Source: Dichetophora obliterata
Lineage: Eukaryota; Arthropoda; Insecta; Diptera; Sciomyzidae
DNA: 64,000 nt
Assembly: GCA_963920525.1 (NCBI GenBank)
Contig: OY986436.1
Coordinates: 13,839,467 to 13,903,466, forward strand
Direction of reading: 5' to 3'
Numbering within the stretch: position 1 is the stretch's first letter; each line of letters starts with the position of its first letter. The notes below the pieces were generated by a model. It did no database searches and was not told the DNA's origin. It saw only the letters and a list, made by a program, of their open reading frames with translations. Below are positions 11,038 to 21,564 of the stretch, piece after piece. The translations under genes and the position numbers were made by a program.

Positions 11038-13213
11038 CTACTTACCAGAGAACTGCACAAGCCTACTTGAAACTCTATTTCAAGTACTACTTAAAATACA
11101 AGTTCAAGCTAGCTTGAGCTTGATAATTTTGAATCAAGTATAGCTTGTAATTGAATATAAATAAGCCCACGACAGCTTGCGACTTGCAAGTATGCTAGCT
11201 TACAACCGAACGACACGAAGTTTCAAGTAAAGGAAAGCTTGATGCCTTCGGCAAAAAAGTATCCAACTAAAGCAAGTATCCAAAAAATTCAATGAGCTTG
11301 TTTAGAGAGAGCTTAAGCGTCTGTGAACTCAGTGGTTGGAAGTTTTAGGGGTAACTTATTTCGAAGATGATGTCAAACTTCAAAATTTAAGATGGCGGAT
11401 AGAGTTGCCACCTAGATTATTTTTATTTTTGCGAATTCTTGTAATTTTTAAATTCTGACAACGGATTTGATTTCGAATATAATGTCACAGTTTTAAAATT
11501 TAAGATGGAGTTTAGGGCTGCCATATAAATTTTTACCACAGTATTACCACCTAATAATATTTATTTTTAAGAGCTTTAAACATCATTTATCGTGTTAAGG
11601 GATCGCTGATTTCGAATCTAAAGTCAGAATTTTAAAATTCAAGATGGTGGATAGGGTTGCCACCTTAATTATTTGTAATTTTATGAATTCGGGGCTGGCA
11701 AAAAAAAATGGTATCCCAAAAATGTGTCGCTGAATCCGAATCCGTTGTCAGAATTTCCAAATTATAAAATTTTAAAATAATAGGGTTGCCACCTAATGAT
11801 ATGTCTTTTCAAGAGTTTTAAACGTAACTTATCAGTGTTAAGGGGTCGCTAATTTCGAATCTAAAGTCAGAATTTTAAAATTTAAGATGGTGGATAGGGT
11901 TGCCACCTTAATTTTTTGTAGTTTTATGATTTCGGGTCTGGCAAAAAAAAGGGGCGCTGAATCCGAATCCGTTGTCAGAATTTCCAAATTATAAAATTTT
12001 GAAATAATAGGGTTGCCACCTAATAATATGTATTTTTAAGAGTTTTAAACATCATTTATCAGTGTTAAGGGATCGCTTATTCCGAATCTAAAGTCAGAAT
12101 TTTAAAATTCAAGACGGTGGTTAGGGTTGCCACTTAATTTTTTGTAGTTTTATGATTTTGGGGCTGGCAAAAAAATGGTACACCAAAAATGGGTCACTGA
12201 ATCCGAATCCGTTGTCAGAATTTCCAAATTATAAAATTTTGAAATAATACGGTTGCCACCTAATAATATGTATTTTTAAGAGTTTTAAACATCATTTATC
12301 AGTGTTAAGGGATCGCTTATTCCGAATCTAAAGTCAGAATTTTAAAATTCAAGACGGTGGATAGGGTTGCCACTTAATTTTTTGTAGTTTTATGATTTTG
12401 GGGCTGGCAAAAAAATGGTACACCAAAAATGGGTCACTGAATCCGAATCCGTTGTCAGAATTTCCAAATTATAAAATTTTGAAATAATAGGGCTGCCACC
12501 TAATAATATGACTTTTCAAGAGTTTTAAACCTCATTTATCAGTGTTAAGGGGTCTCTGATTTCGAATCTAAAGTCAGAATTTTAAAATTCAAGACGGTGG
12601 ATAGGGTTGCCACCTTAATTTTTTGTATTTTATGAATTCGGGGCTGGCAAAAAACAATGGTACACCAAAAATGGGTCACTGAATCTGAACCCGTTGTCAG
12701 AATTTCCAAATTATAAAATTTTTAAATAATAGGGCTGCCACCTAATAATATGTATTTTTAAGAGTTTTAATCATAATTTACCTGTGTTAAAGGGTCTCTG
12801 ATTTCGAATCTAAAGTCAGAATTTTAAAATTCATTGAATTGAAATTGAATCCGAATCCGTTGTCAGAATTTCCAAATTATAAAATTTTGAAATAGGGTTG
12901 CCACCTAATATTATGGCAATAACAACAGAAAAAAGTTACACGAACTCCGCATAATAAATGAAATGAACAACGAAACAAACGATCGTCAGTCGCATAGAGT
13001 CGAAACCAGAGTTGAAAAGTAGAAAACTTGACTTTTTCCACTAACTCATGTGGGGTAGAAACAAAATAGAATCACGTCAGACATATGATTCGTTTTTCAG
13101 AAGCCGGTCGCGAATTGTAAGGAAAAAAATAAATCAAGTTCCTGCATATCAACTCAAAGCTTGATATTTTTTCAAGTAGCTTGATTTTCAATTTACAGAT
13201 CTCTGCTACTTAC
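11038..13213. mobile_element. hAT-like element carrying a satellite array
   Basis: The element runs 11046-13205 (2160 bp), starting CAGAGAACTGCA and ending in the inverted TACAGATCTCTG. Perfect 8-bp duplications CTACTTAC flank it at 11038-11045 and 13206-13213. The CAG-AG termini and 8-bp duplication fit hAT. Subterminal zones on both sides are rich in CAAGCTTG-like motifs (CAAGTTCAAGCTAGCTTGAG on the left, TCAAGTAGCTTGA on the right). The core is a tandem array (listed separately). No transposase. A second copy with a much shorter array is at 56814-57866. Confidence 0.82.
11390..12905. repeat. Dimeric satellite array, 240-bp period
   Basis: GGTTGCCACC-type boxes recur about every 111-130 bases from 11405 to 12897. 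Alternate boxes differ: one type is followed by TAATAATATG, the other by TTAATTTTTTG. The true unit is therefore a dimer of about 240 bp. The match is exact in spacing at 12009, 12249 and 12489, and those units are nearly identical, whereas outer units are more diverged, the usual pattern for arrays homogenised in the middle. Shared unit landmarks are AAGTCAGAATTTTAAAATTC and CCGAATCCGTTGTCAG. About six dimers in all. Confidence 0.92.
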
Positions 13214-13671
13214 ATAAAAGTTAAAAATTTTAGCAAAACAGTATTTGTTTGAGCTATGAAAAAGTAACCGGTTGCATATATTTGCTAAGGTTTTGCAGCA
13301 CAGCACTAAGTGTAAAATTATTTACATTATTTACAACCGCAACCATTAATACACTTCATTATAACATAATTAATTTTTTAAACTGCAAATATTAACTTTT
13401 TATTAACAAAATAAGCACCTATTTGTTATAAAGCAAAAAATATAATATATAATACTAAAATAATACATTCGAGTAAACAGCTGTTTGTCATTTGACTCAA
13501 TTTCGCAACTTTTTTCTCGATTTGTGTTCTTTTTCATTACTGTCCGAGTTTTAACCGATTTAAACGTACAGAAACATTAGTTGTCACGAAATCGGTAACT
13601 AGGGATCGATAACTCGTGACGTCACACAAATCGGTAACTTGCCGATTTTTTTACAGGAACGAGCTACTGCA

Positions 13672-14315
13672 GTTCGCTTCAGATCAAATATTCACAATAG
13701 CTTGTAAGCGTTGCCACATGTTGCTGTAGTACAGAAAGTTGTCACAGTAAAGAAAGAAGTAAAAAATATCACGATGTAAATCTTATAATACGTTTACACC
13801 GAAGCTAAAACACTTTTGCTTACACCGCCTTTTTCACGTTTTAGTTTGACGTTTATGATTTCTTACTGTTCCATTTTTGCTTTTATTTTTCTCATTTTCG
13901 TAAAAAACTCAGCTTTGACACTTGAGGTGTTACCACCTTTCATTTTTAAAACGGGCTGTGAGGTGTTTTAAATTTTGTATGGTAAAACATTCGAAATAAG
14001 TCGTGCTTGGACTCCTAAACGCGATAAATGCTCAAAACACGTTTTGAGGGTTTGGTGTACGCGCACTATTAAGAAAAACGATCGAAAACTTATAAATCTA
14101 AAGAACTACTAAACAAATACCAAAGCAGTAAAAACGTTTAAAAACTAACAATTTAGTAGTAAAACTAGAAAAAATGGGCACTGTGCATTGCTGACGACTG
14201 CAAAAATTGATGCCATGAAGTCGTTTTGCGACTACATTAATAAATTTGTACATTTAAATTTATTGCTGTGTTGTTTGTGTTTTAATTTTTTATATGGTTT
14301 CTTAACTTAAAATAT
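13672..14315. other. No gene recognised
   Basis: AT-rich. Loosely inverted motifs CGTTTACACCGAAGC (about 13790) and GTTTGGTGTACGCG (about 14051) could mark another decayed TIR element, but similarity is too short to be sure. Confidence 0.35.
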
Positions 14316-15033
14316 TTAGGGTATACACTTCACTTCGTAATTTTCCGAAATCGCTAATTTATGACGAGTTGAAGTGAGCGACTGCTTTTAAATTTTTTTC
14401 CGAAATATTTGTCAAATTGACAACGCGCAAACCGTTAATTTATTTAAACCTTTGTTTTTGCCGTTCAATTGTGAAAAATTACGAAAATAAGTGAAAAAAA
14501 CTAAATGATATGAAATATTATTATAGAAGACTTTTCAGGATGTTGTTTTTCTTCATGAAACACAGTTTCATGTGCGCACTGAACACATCTTTTCTTCGCA
14601 AATTTCCGACGATTATTTTTCATCTAGGGTATACACTTCACTTCGTAATTTTCCAAAATCACAAATTTACGACGAGTTGAAGTGAGCGACTGCTTTTTAA
14701 TTTTTTTCCGCAATATTTGTCAAACTGACAACTTTTAATTTATTGAAACCTTCGTCGTTGCCATTTAATAGTGAAAAATTAAGAAAATAAGTGAAAAAAC
14801 TAAATGATATGAAATATTATCCTTTCAGGATGTTGTTTTTTTTCTCATGAAACGCAGTTGCTTGTGCGCACTGAACACATCTTTTCTTCACAAATTTCCG
14901 ACGATTATTTTTCATCAACTCAATAGATGAGTAAATTTAAGCAATCTTCGGAAAACCAGAACAACAACAATTGCACTGAAATTTTCGTAAGATTCCAATT
15001 TCGGAAAATTACGAAGTGAAGTGTATACCCTTA
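14316..15033. mobile_element. Harbinger-like MITE, internally duplicated
   Basis: The element 14319-15030 begins GGGTATACACTTCACTTCGT and ends with its inverse; the arms match over about 33 bp. TTA lies on both sides (14316-14318 and 15031-15033), the 3-bp duplication expected for PIF/Harbinger elements. The left 300 bp recurs in direct orientation from 14628, so one element contains two head-to-tail left halves and one right end. Both halves include GACGAGTTGAAGTGAGCGAC and GAAAAATTA-GAAAATAAGTG. No coding capacity. Confidence 0.82.
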
Positions 15034-16390
15034 ATATGAATTTTACGATTTTCACTGAGTCATGCCGGTTTAAAATTTGACACGCCTTAGCATACATATT
15101 GAAGAAAAACTACAATACCTCCCTCTATTGGGTAGATTTATTGAGTAGATTGTCCAAAATGTTTTTGCAGATATCACTATTTTTTAAAAAGTGTCATTTT
15201 CAACATCCCATTCATCGCAATTTTTTGTATAATCTGTAATTAATTTGTATTAAACTGTAGTGTTTAATCGAAATTGCTGGTAAAGGTGTTATTTGAAAGG
15301 TAATACATAAAGCTTTTATACTAGATTTTAAATGAATCAAATTCGTTGAGTATATAATATTTTATAGCTATTTGTATGCAAAAGTAAAATATATGCTTAT
15401 ATAAAACCGTTATTTTCTCAAAGGCTACCGTAATTATTACGGATTATAAAAAGTAAATTATTGAAGCCTGAAAACTTATTTTTCGTTTGGTATATAAAAC
15501 ATATGATTTATTTAATTTTTTATGTGTTTTTTTATGATGAAATGATTTGCCCTTATACGGAAAGTAGTTCATTCAAGCATATTTACCTTAGTTGTTTTGT
15601 ATTCTAATTCCATATTTTCTTATATCACCATTACAACAAATAACTGTTCTTAAGGCAAAATTGCAGCTGTAATATTTATATGAATGAATAGGATTTTCTA
15701 GCCAGCGAAAAAATTTTAAATTTTTAATTGATCAGTTTTGGACAATGCAATAGCAATTTTTATTAATTTTATGTAATTAAGTGTAAATTGCTAGGAATAT
15801 ATATGAATTTATCAATATATCAAATGAAAGGTTAAATTGTAAGCTTTAAAAATAAAAAAATAATTTTAGTACCTTAATGATGCAAAATTTTGTAGACAAT
15901 AACGGTTTTTTAATTACAAATTTCAAATATGATATAGTTTTGCTTATAAAATTACAAATACGCTTGCAATGATATAAGTATTGTATGTCATTGAAAAGGT
16001 CTTTTAATTATCTTTCAAATGACGTACCAATCTTTTAGATGCATAGGATAATGGCAAAGAAATGAATGTTTTTTTAAGATCTTTCAGCTAAATAATCGAT
16101 AACTAGTTGAGGAATCGATTTTTTGTTCGGCCAAACATTTCTTTTTGTTGTTCTCTTCTAGAAAACACTTTCAAATCACGGCGCTCCGGAATTCGTTATT
16201 GTGCCTGAAATTTATCTAGAAATGGACTAAAAGGGTCTTAATACATATGATTGATTTTTTTAAATTCTAGTTATTATACTCCAAGGAGTGCATTTTTCTG
16301 AAGTGTCACAATCTTATTCATGAACCTTGACTTCAACGACAAAATTGCAGCGTTAATCGATTTTATCATAACCATGATTCAATTATTACA
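15034..16390. other. AT-rich intergenic, nothing recognised
   Basis: No open frames of note, no inverted repeats that I can see and no RNA gene. Possibly ordinary intergenic DNA or fully decayed repeats. Confidence 0.45.
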
Positions 16391-17080
16391 GGTTGTCCAT
16401 TCGTTTGACAACACCCGTAAATTTGTAAAAAAAAATATATTCTCTCTCAAATATAAATGACAACCAGGGTTTTGTGGTCTTCTATAAAAAAAGTTATGTT
16501 GCAGTGTTTTGTTGTGTATTTTTTTTTTTAAAAGTAGTTATTCTACATTTTTCTGTTAGCAGGAAAAAAATAGTGTGCATTTCGCTTATAATAATTATTG
16601 CATTGATAATTATTATTGAAAATTGTTTTCAAATTTTGTTGCAAATTTTCAATTTTTTTTTAAATTTTTTTTCAATTAATATATAAATCGCGAACTGTTA
16701 AGTTGTAATTATTGAAATAAACTTTAACGTGCGGTATTGACAAAACAGTTTATTTTTGTGATGAAATTCAAAAATATAATGTGCCAGTGGATCCAATAAG
16801 CCGTCATCGGTGTGAATTGATTTGCACAACAAAATATTGAAATTGGTTTTTTAAAAACTCGCTTAAATTTTCTATCAAAACAAACAAACAAACAGTGCAG
16901 AACGTAGTAGAAAAAGCAGCAGTGAAATGTATCCTTGGGTATTTAGTACTGCGAAAAAGTATGATATTCCTGCAACTTATTACTTTGATGGCATTAAAAA
17001 ATTACTCTTTTGCTCTCCTCTTCAATTTTACGGGTGTATATCTTTATTCTTGTGAGTAAACGTCAAATGAATGGTCAACC
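16391..17080. mobile_element. Possible TIR element 'GGTTGNCCATTC'
   Basis: GGTTGTCCATTCGTTTGAC at 16391 and the inverse of GTCAAATGAATGGTCAACC ending near 17080 form roughly 19-bp inverted ends with two mismatches. Both are followed by a TTTACGGGTG-type motif or its complement, though spacing differs. Length about 690 bp. Target duplication not evident, and the right end merges with the CCCAAGGTATAT motif of the next structure. Confidence 0.5.
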
Positions 17081-17165
17081 CAAGGTATATTCAACATGGT
17101 AGTGTTGTCCCAGAGAGGTGAGTACCGTAGCTGTCAAACATAAGAAGAGCGTAGAAGACAATGAA

Positions 17166-17698
17166 TAGGGCTGTTCACATTTCAAACCGCTCATCAAATC
17201 ATTTGTCAAATCGTTTGACCACAAAAGTGTTCAGACTCATCAAATTTTTCATCAAATTTCATTTTATCTTGAACACCGAAGTAAGCACATCGCGATGACG
17301 GAAAACTATTAATACCACTTGTTATTAAAATCGTATTGGAAGAAGAATAAATTATTTTATAAATTATTATAAATTATTTGCAACAGTTATTTATTATTAT
17401 TTTGCTATTATTTTCTTCCGCTCCCTCTTTTACCGCGATGTACTCAGGTTGAAAACTTTTTAGAACTGATAAAATCGTACTACACAATTTGACGAGTGTT
17501 CACACTCGTCAAATCATTCGTCAAATCAGCAGAAAAATCAAAAAATTTTGATTTTCATCAAACGATTTGACCAACGATTTGATGAGTGTTCACACTCGTC
17601 AAATCGCCATCAAATCCATACAAATTCTGTTGGTCAAATCATTTGTCAAATCAGTTGATGATCGATTTGATGAGCGGTTTGAAATGTGAACAGCCCTA
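17166..17698. mobile_element. TA-flanked MITE 'GGGCTGTTCACATTTC', intact copy
   Basis: The element 17168-17696 (529 bp) has ends GGGCTGTTCACATTTCAAAC and its inverse, with the inverted homology extending through CCGCTCATCAAATC. TA is on both sides (17166-17167, 17697-17698), although an AAT reading of the duplication is also possible. Many internal TCGTCAAATC or GATTTGATGAG boxes in both orientations give strong self-complementarity. Other copies: 6766-7571 and an end at 10577-10616. Non-coding. Confidence 0.82.
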
Positions 17699-18359
17699 AT
17701 AACAACTTGAACCAGGGATGGAACTATAGCCACAATTGTGCTATTTTTCGTACTTTCGAGATCAGACGAGAGTTTAGACACGTACGTTTTCATTTCGGAC
17801 TATTTAAATTTATCGGAGTTAAAAAAACCAAGTTGCATGTAAATGTAATTAATGTAATTTTCGATTTTTGATGCACCTTGTTGCTTTCTTTGACATTTCG
17901 TTATTCTTATCAGTGCTATTAAAGTTACTTCAACATAATTACTCTACTCCAAAAAATTTGGAAATTTTCACAATAACACACAGCGATAACATTTTGTATA
18001 GTGAATTTTTCGTCGAATCCAAATATCGTAACATTTATTTTCGATTAGCCAAAATTTTTCATAAAAATTGGCAAATATTAAAAAAAATCCACTGTTCAGA
18101 GCAATAATTTACATAAACGCTTGTAAAATTTTTTCTTTTCTTTCAATGATTTGTTGTATATTGAAGAGTATAGTCAAACCAAAAATTTTAAGGTATAAAA
18201 TGTACAGTGTCAGTAGTACAGTTTTTATGGTTGAATTTAGTTAAAAAAAAGGTTTTCGTTTTTTTTTAACAAATTTAAAGTTTCAAGACCAATATCTGAA
18301 AATAATTTTAAGGGTGATAAAAAGTTATCTCTTCAATCTGATTTCATTAAAAAATTTAA

Positions 18360-19545
18360 AGCATATATATTAAACCGGATCGCTTTTGTATGGGGGGAAA
18401 AAATCATTCGTTGGGGGTCTTAAAGTTAGAGGAACTCATAAAAACGATTTCTGAATACTTTTTTCAAATAGGAGAAAATTTATCGGAGCGTTTTTGATTC
18501 TACTGAAGGAATTTTTTGTTAAAAAACATGTGTTTTGCTTGTAACTTTTTATTTTTCAAAGAGCACATACCCAAATCTGCAAAAAATATAAATTCCTTAC
18601 TTATACCATTATTTAGGCGAAAAAATGATTGAACTTATGTTTAATTATAACTCTTATTGACCTCCAAACATAGAATTATTTGCTATTTTTAAAAACACAT
18701 TTTGTTAAAACCTCTGTAGAAGACACATTTTCTATTGGATTTACGTAAAATCGATCTTCTTGGAAAGAAATTAAAAGAAAAATAAAAAAAGAAAGTCACT
18801 TTAAAGTCTCTTGAAAAGTTCTTAAACTTGGAATCACTTAAAAATTTATTATAATAATAAAAAAGACTTTTTTCCAGCAGTTTTAACAAAATGTGTTTCT
18901 TAAACAAAAACAAAATCTATTTTTATAGGTCAATAAGAGTTATCAGTTTATGAGCGTTGGACAAGGGGGCGTAACATGCCAGGTTTCAGCTAATAAGAGA
19001 TAATAACTAATTTTTAAAATTTTTTTTATGCTTAAAAGAAATTTATCTTTTTAGCAGATTTCTAAAGTCTATTACTGACGTTTAGTCATTTTTCACACAT
19101 AGATATGTTTTAACCGATAAATAAAAAAAAAAAGGATAATTTAATTCCTTTCCAACAAGCTCAATTTTAGGTAGATCCAATGAAAAAGGTGTTTTTTACA
19201 GAAGTTTTAACAAAATGTGTTTTTAAAAATAGCAAAAATTCTATGTTTGGAGGTCAATAAAAGTTATAATAAAACATAATTTAAAAAATTTCATTATTCC
19301 TAAATGTTGGTATAAGTAAGGAATTTATATTTTTAGAAGATTAGGATATATGTTTTTTTAAAAATAAAAAAATACCAGCTGAAACATGTTTTTTTAACAA
19401 AAAGGACCCACAGGAGAATCAAAAACGCTCCGATAAATTTTTTCCGATATGAAATAAGTATGGTGAAATTGTTTTTATGATTTCCTCTATCTTTAGAGAC
19501 CCCGAACGGCGGAATCCAAATTTTGACCCGGTCTAATATATATGT
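18360..19545. repeat. Long inverted repeat, arms about 370-385 bp
   Basis: The left arm (about 18360-18745) is matched in reverse by the right arm (about 19175-19545). Paired landmarks: ATATATATTAAACCGG with CCGGTCTAATATATAT; TTATCGGAGCGTTTTTGATTC with GAATCAAAAACGCTCCGATAA (each cited in part); TTCCTTACTTATACCA with TGGTATAAGTAAGGAA; CCTCCAAACATAGAATT with AATTCTATGTTTGGAGG. The loop is about 430 bp and holds a partial third copy near 18885-18950. No coding potential. Confidence 0.85.
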
Positions 19546-19626
19546 CTATAAAAAAGTCGTAATTTACAAAATTATAGCATTTGAAGATACACATTTTAAA
19601 AATCTTTATTTTTTATATATTCAGCC

Positions 19627-19845
19627 CTATCGGGAATAACTTTTCACGCGGAATCGAAAAAGGGAGTTTTCATTTTTAAGATAAAGCTAAAGAAAATTTT
19701 GAAAACTTTTAATGCAATTTTGTCCATCAACGGTTTGTCAACAAATTTGCATTAAAAATCTTCAAAATGTTCATAAGCTTTATCTTAAAAATGAAAACTC
19801 CCTTTTTCGATTTCCCGTGAAAAATTATTCCCGATTAGGTTGATT
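19627..19845. repeat. Hairpin with about 65-100-bp arms
   Basis: TATCGGGAATAACTTTTCAC, GGGAGTTTTCATTTTTAAGA and TAAAGCT on the left are mirrored by AGCTTTATCTTAAAAATGAA, AACTCCC and ATTATTCCCGATTAGG on the right. The loop includes a GCAATTTTGTCCATCAACGG segment. It is separate from the larger palindrome just upstream. Confidence 0.8.
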
Positions 19846-19977
19846 TAGTATCACTAATTTGCAATACATGAATAAAATTTTTAAAGTGCCTTTTGCCTTG
19901 TTTTTAAAATAACTTGATTTAAAAATGTATTACAAACTAATTTAATACAAAAAGCATACACTAAAGGAAAACAATTT

Positions 19978-20138
19978 TTACTCTCTGAGGTTTGCCATTG
20001 TCTGCAGAGAGGTGACGACCGAACAGAAAAATTAATTCAATTGAAAAAATGTTTCTGTCTGAGTTGGAATTGAACCCGGGCTACCGCGGTTTTTTAGCTC
20101 AGGGGCCACGCACTCTACCCACTAGGCTACGGCCGCCA
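19978..20138 (-). mobile_element. tRNA-derived SINE remnant
   Basis: On the minus strand the sequence starts near 20138 with a tRNA-like head: GGCGGCCGTAGCCTAGTGGG with a box-A-like TAGCCTAGTGGGTAGAG (about 20129-20112), then a box-B-like GGTTCAATTCC (20076-20066). The T stem does not pair well, so it is not a working tRNA. The body ends with CAGACAATGGCAAACCTC, a tail I associate with tRNA-like SINEs of tephritid flies (recollection, not checked). It lies inside the decayed hAT-like element. Confidence 0.65.
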
Positions 20139-20632
20139 CATGGGACATAATGGGACATTCACATATATTTTTCCTGGCTGGCGAGACGACAACCCTTGGC
20201 GAAATTATGCCCTGGATCAGTTTGTGGATCATAGTAGCAATTAGTCAATTTTTAGTGAGTCATTATGTTGTTTTTTTTTAAATGCGTTATTAAATTGTCC
20301 ATGGCCCATAATCTTACCAATAATCTTCCAAATTCTTACCAATACATTGCATATTAGATTATTTATCAATAAAAAAACGAAAACTTTCAGCAAAAATGAC
20401 AAAAAATTTTTCAAACGCCACCATTTTATTATTTTTTGATCAATTTCAATAAAAGTAGTCTTTTCTATAATAACACTCTTACAAAAACAGGAAAATTTTT
20501 GATTTTTGGTTTCAGCTGACGCTCCTTGTTTAGTGTAAGTAAAATTTTTTAAAAAAGGTATTATTTTTCTCTGCAATTCGGCACAATCTGAAAAATTCCA
20601 CTTTCATCCCTGGTTTGAACACATTGAAGACA

Positions 20633-21230
20633 GATACAGACATGGTGTAAGAAATAGAGGTGTTAGTGAATTTGACACTTCTCTCTCAAAATGATAAAAT
20701 TATGTTTCCCCGCTCTTGTCAAAAACAGCTGATGGCGAATTGCAATGGAAACAAATTTTGTTAATTTCGTGTCTTTCTGCAAGTTTATAAGATTTTTACT
20801 GAGATTAAAGTGAGGATAAAATTATATTTAAAACGCTGAGACGCTGTGCGTTATGAAAAAAAAAACAAACGATGTGAATGCAAAACAATTTGCATGCTGG
20901 CCAAAGCTTCATGTCGGCGGCACCTGCCAGCGCACATTTCTGATAGAATGGCCAAAACATTCAATGACAAACTTGGCGGATCGGCGAAGACAACTGCAAT
21001 AATTTTTTGTCAACACAACACGGCAAAATTAATTGCATTTAATATTTATTTACACTTAGTACACACAATAAAAACTATGGCACATCATCTAGCAACTCAA
21101 ACAAATAACACAATTTGACAACTATCAACAGTTCCGCTCTTTCGCTAACTATTTTTTGACAGAAGGAAAGAAATTCATGGTGTTGTCAAAAACTCACTAA
21201 CACCTGGTTTTCTTACACCATGGATACAGA
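20633..21230. mobile_element. hAT-type MITE with perfect 8-bp TSD
   Basis: The element 20641-21222 (582 bp) has ends CATGGTGTAAGAAA and the inverse, and the arms continue with AGGTGTTAGTGA for about 38 bp with a few mismatches. GATACAGA occurs immediately on both sides (20633-20640 and 21223-21230). A 90-codon frame inside (20846-21118) has no recognisable domain and is probably chance. Superfamily call rests on the duplication length. Confidence 0.82.
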
Positions 21231-21564
21231 CAACTGATTGTGAAAATATTGTGGAACAGCAACGTTTCAGCGATAGCGTATTTCTTCACGAGGCACACAA
21301 AAAATGTTCCAATCTCTTTTTGAAGAGGCTTTCGATAAATTTCACAATTTTTTTGGGTTTAATTTTATCAATTAAATCAATTTAAATCACAAAAATTCAC
21401 AACAAAATTTCAATTGACAAGTTTTGTTGTTTGCTTTGTTTTTTTTCGTAAACAATGAAATTTGACAGCTAAGTTACCCACCACAAGAGACAATTGTATC
21501 TACTAACACTACCTCATTATATATACCTTGGGTCAACCTATAATAATTAAATCATGATCATAAC

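Larger units (their letters stand above)
10631..13671. mobile_element. TIR element 'GTRGCTCGTTCCTGTAA', 3 kb
   Basis: The left end GTGGCTCGTTCCTGTAA at 10631 and the right end TTACAGGAACGAGCTAC ending at 13671 are inverted repeats. Homology continues inward with ACCGATTTG and TGACGTCAC on both sides, then GTTTCTGTACG and CGTACAGAAAC, giving arms of roughly 100 bp with gaps. A further copy is recognisable around 59.0-61.5 kb. No transposase was found. Most of its length is a nested satellite-bearing element (11046-13205). Superfamily unknown; target duplication not seen. Confidence 0.7.
17705..20620. mobile_element. Decayed hAT-like element, 2.9 kb
   Basis: CAGGGATGGAAC at 17713 and the inverse CTTTCATCCCTG ending at 20612 give a hAT-type terminus. 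The 8-bp flanks are ACTTGAAC and GTTTGAAC (6 of 8 identical, both differences transitions), consistent with an aged target duplication. The interior contains a long palindrome, a second hairpin and a tRNA-derived SINE, but no recognisable transposase. It starts only about 15 bases after a MITE end. Confidence 0.55.
17079..21532. mobile_element. Composite region bounded by CCCAAGGTATAT arms
   Basis: CCCAAGGTATATTCAACATG with GGTAGTGTT and AGCTGTCAAA on the left (17079-17140) is matched in inverse on the right (21470-21532). The arms are about 60-75 bp and gapped. Between them sit three other transposons that account for nearly all of the 4.4 kb, so the arms may belong to one old small element opened up by later insertions. 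Confidence 0.45.

Noticed and set aside
11390..12905. CRISPR-like array
   Set aside because: Long 240-bp dimeric tandem units without short repeat-unique spacer structure, in a eukaryotic context; it is a satellite.
13788..14068. Another TIR element with CGTTTACACC ends
   Set aside because: Only loose similarity over about 15 bases, no target duplication; mentioned but not called.
20060..20138. A functional tRNA gene on the minus strand
   Set aside because: A- and B-box-like motifs are present, but the T stem does not pair and a SINE-type body follows; called a SINE relic instead.
20241..20576. 111-codon minus-strand frame
   Set aside because: Composition is that of random AT-rich DNA (Lys/Phe/Ile-rich), and it lies inside the decayed hAT-like element.
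20846..21118. 90-codon frame inside the GATACAGA-flanked MITE
   Set aside because: No domain, too short for a transposase, and the MITE is otherwise non-coding.
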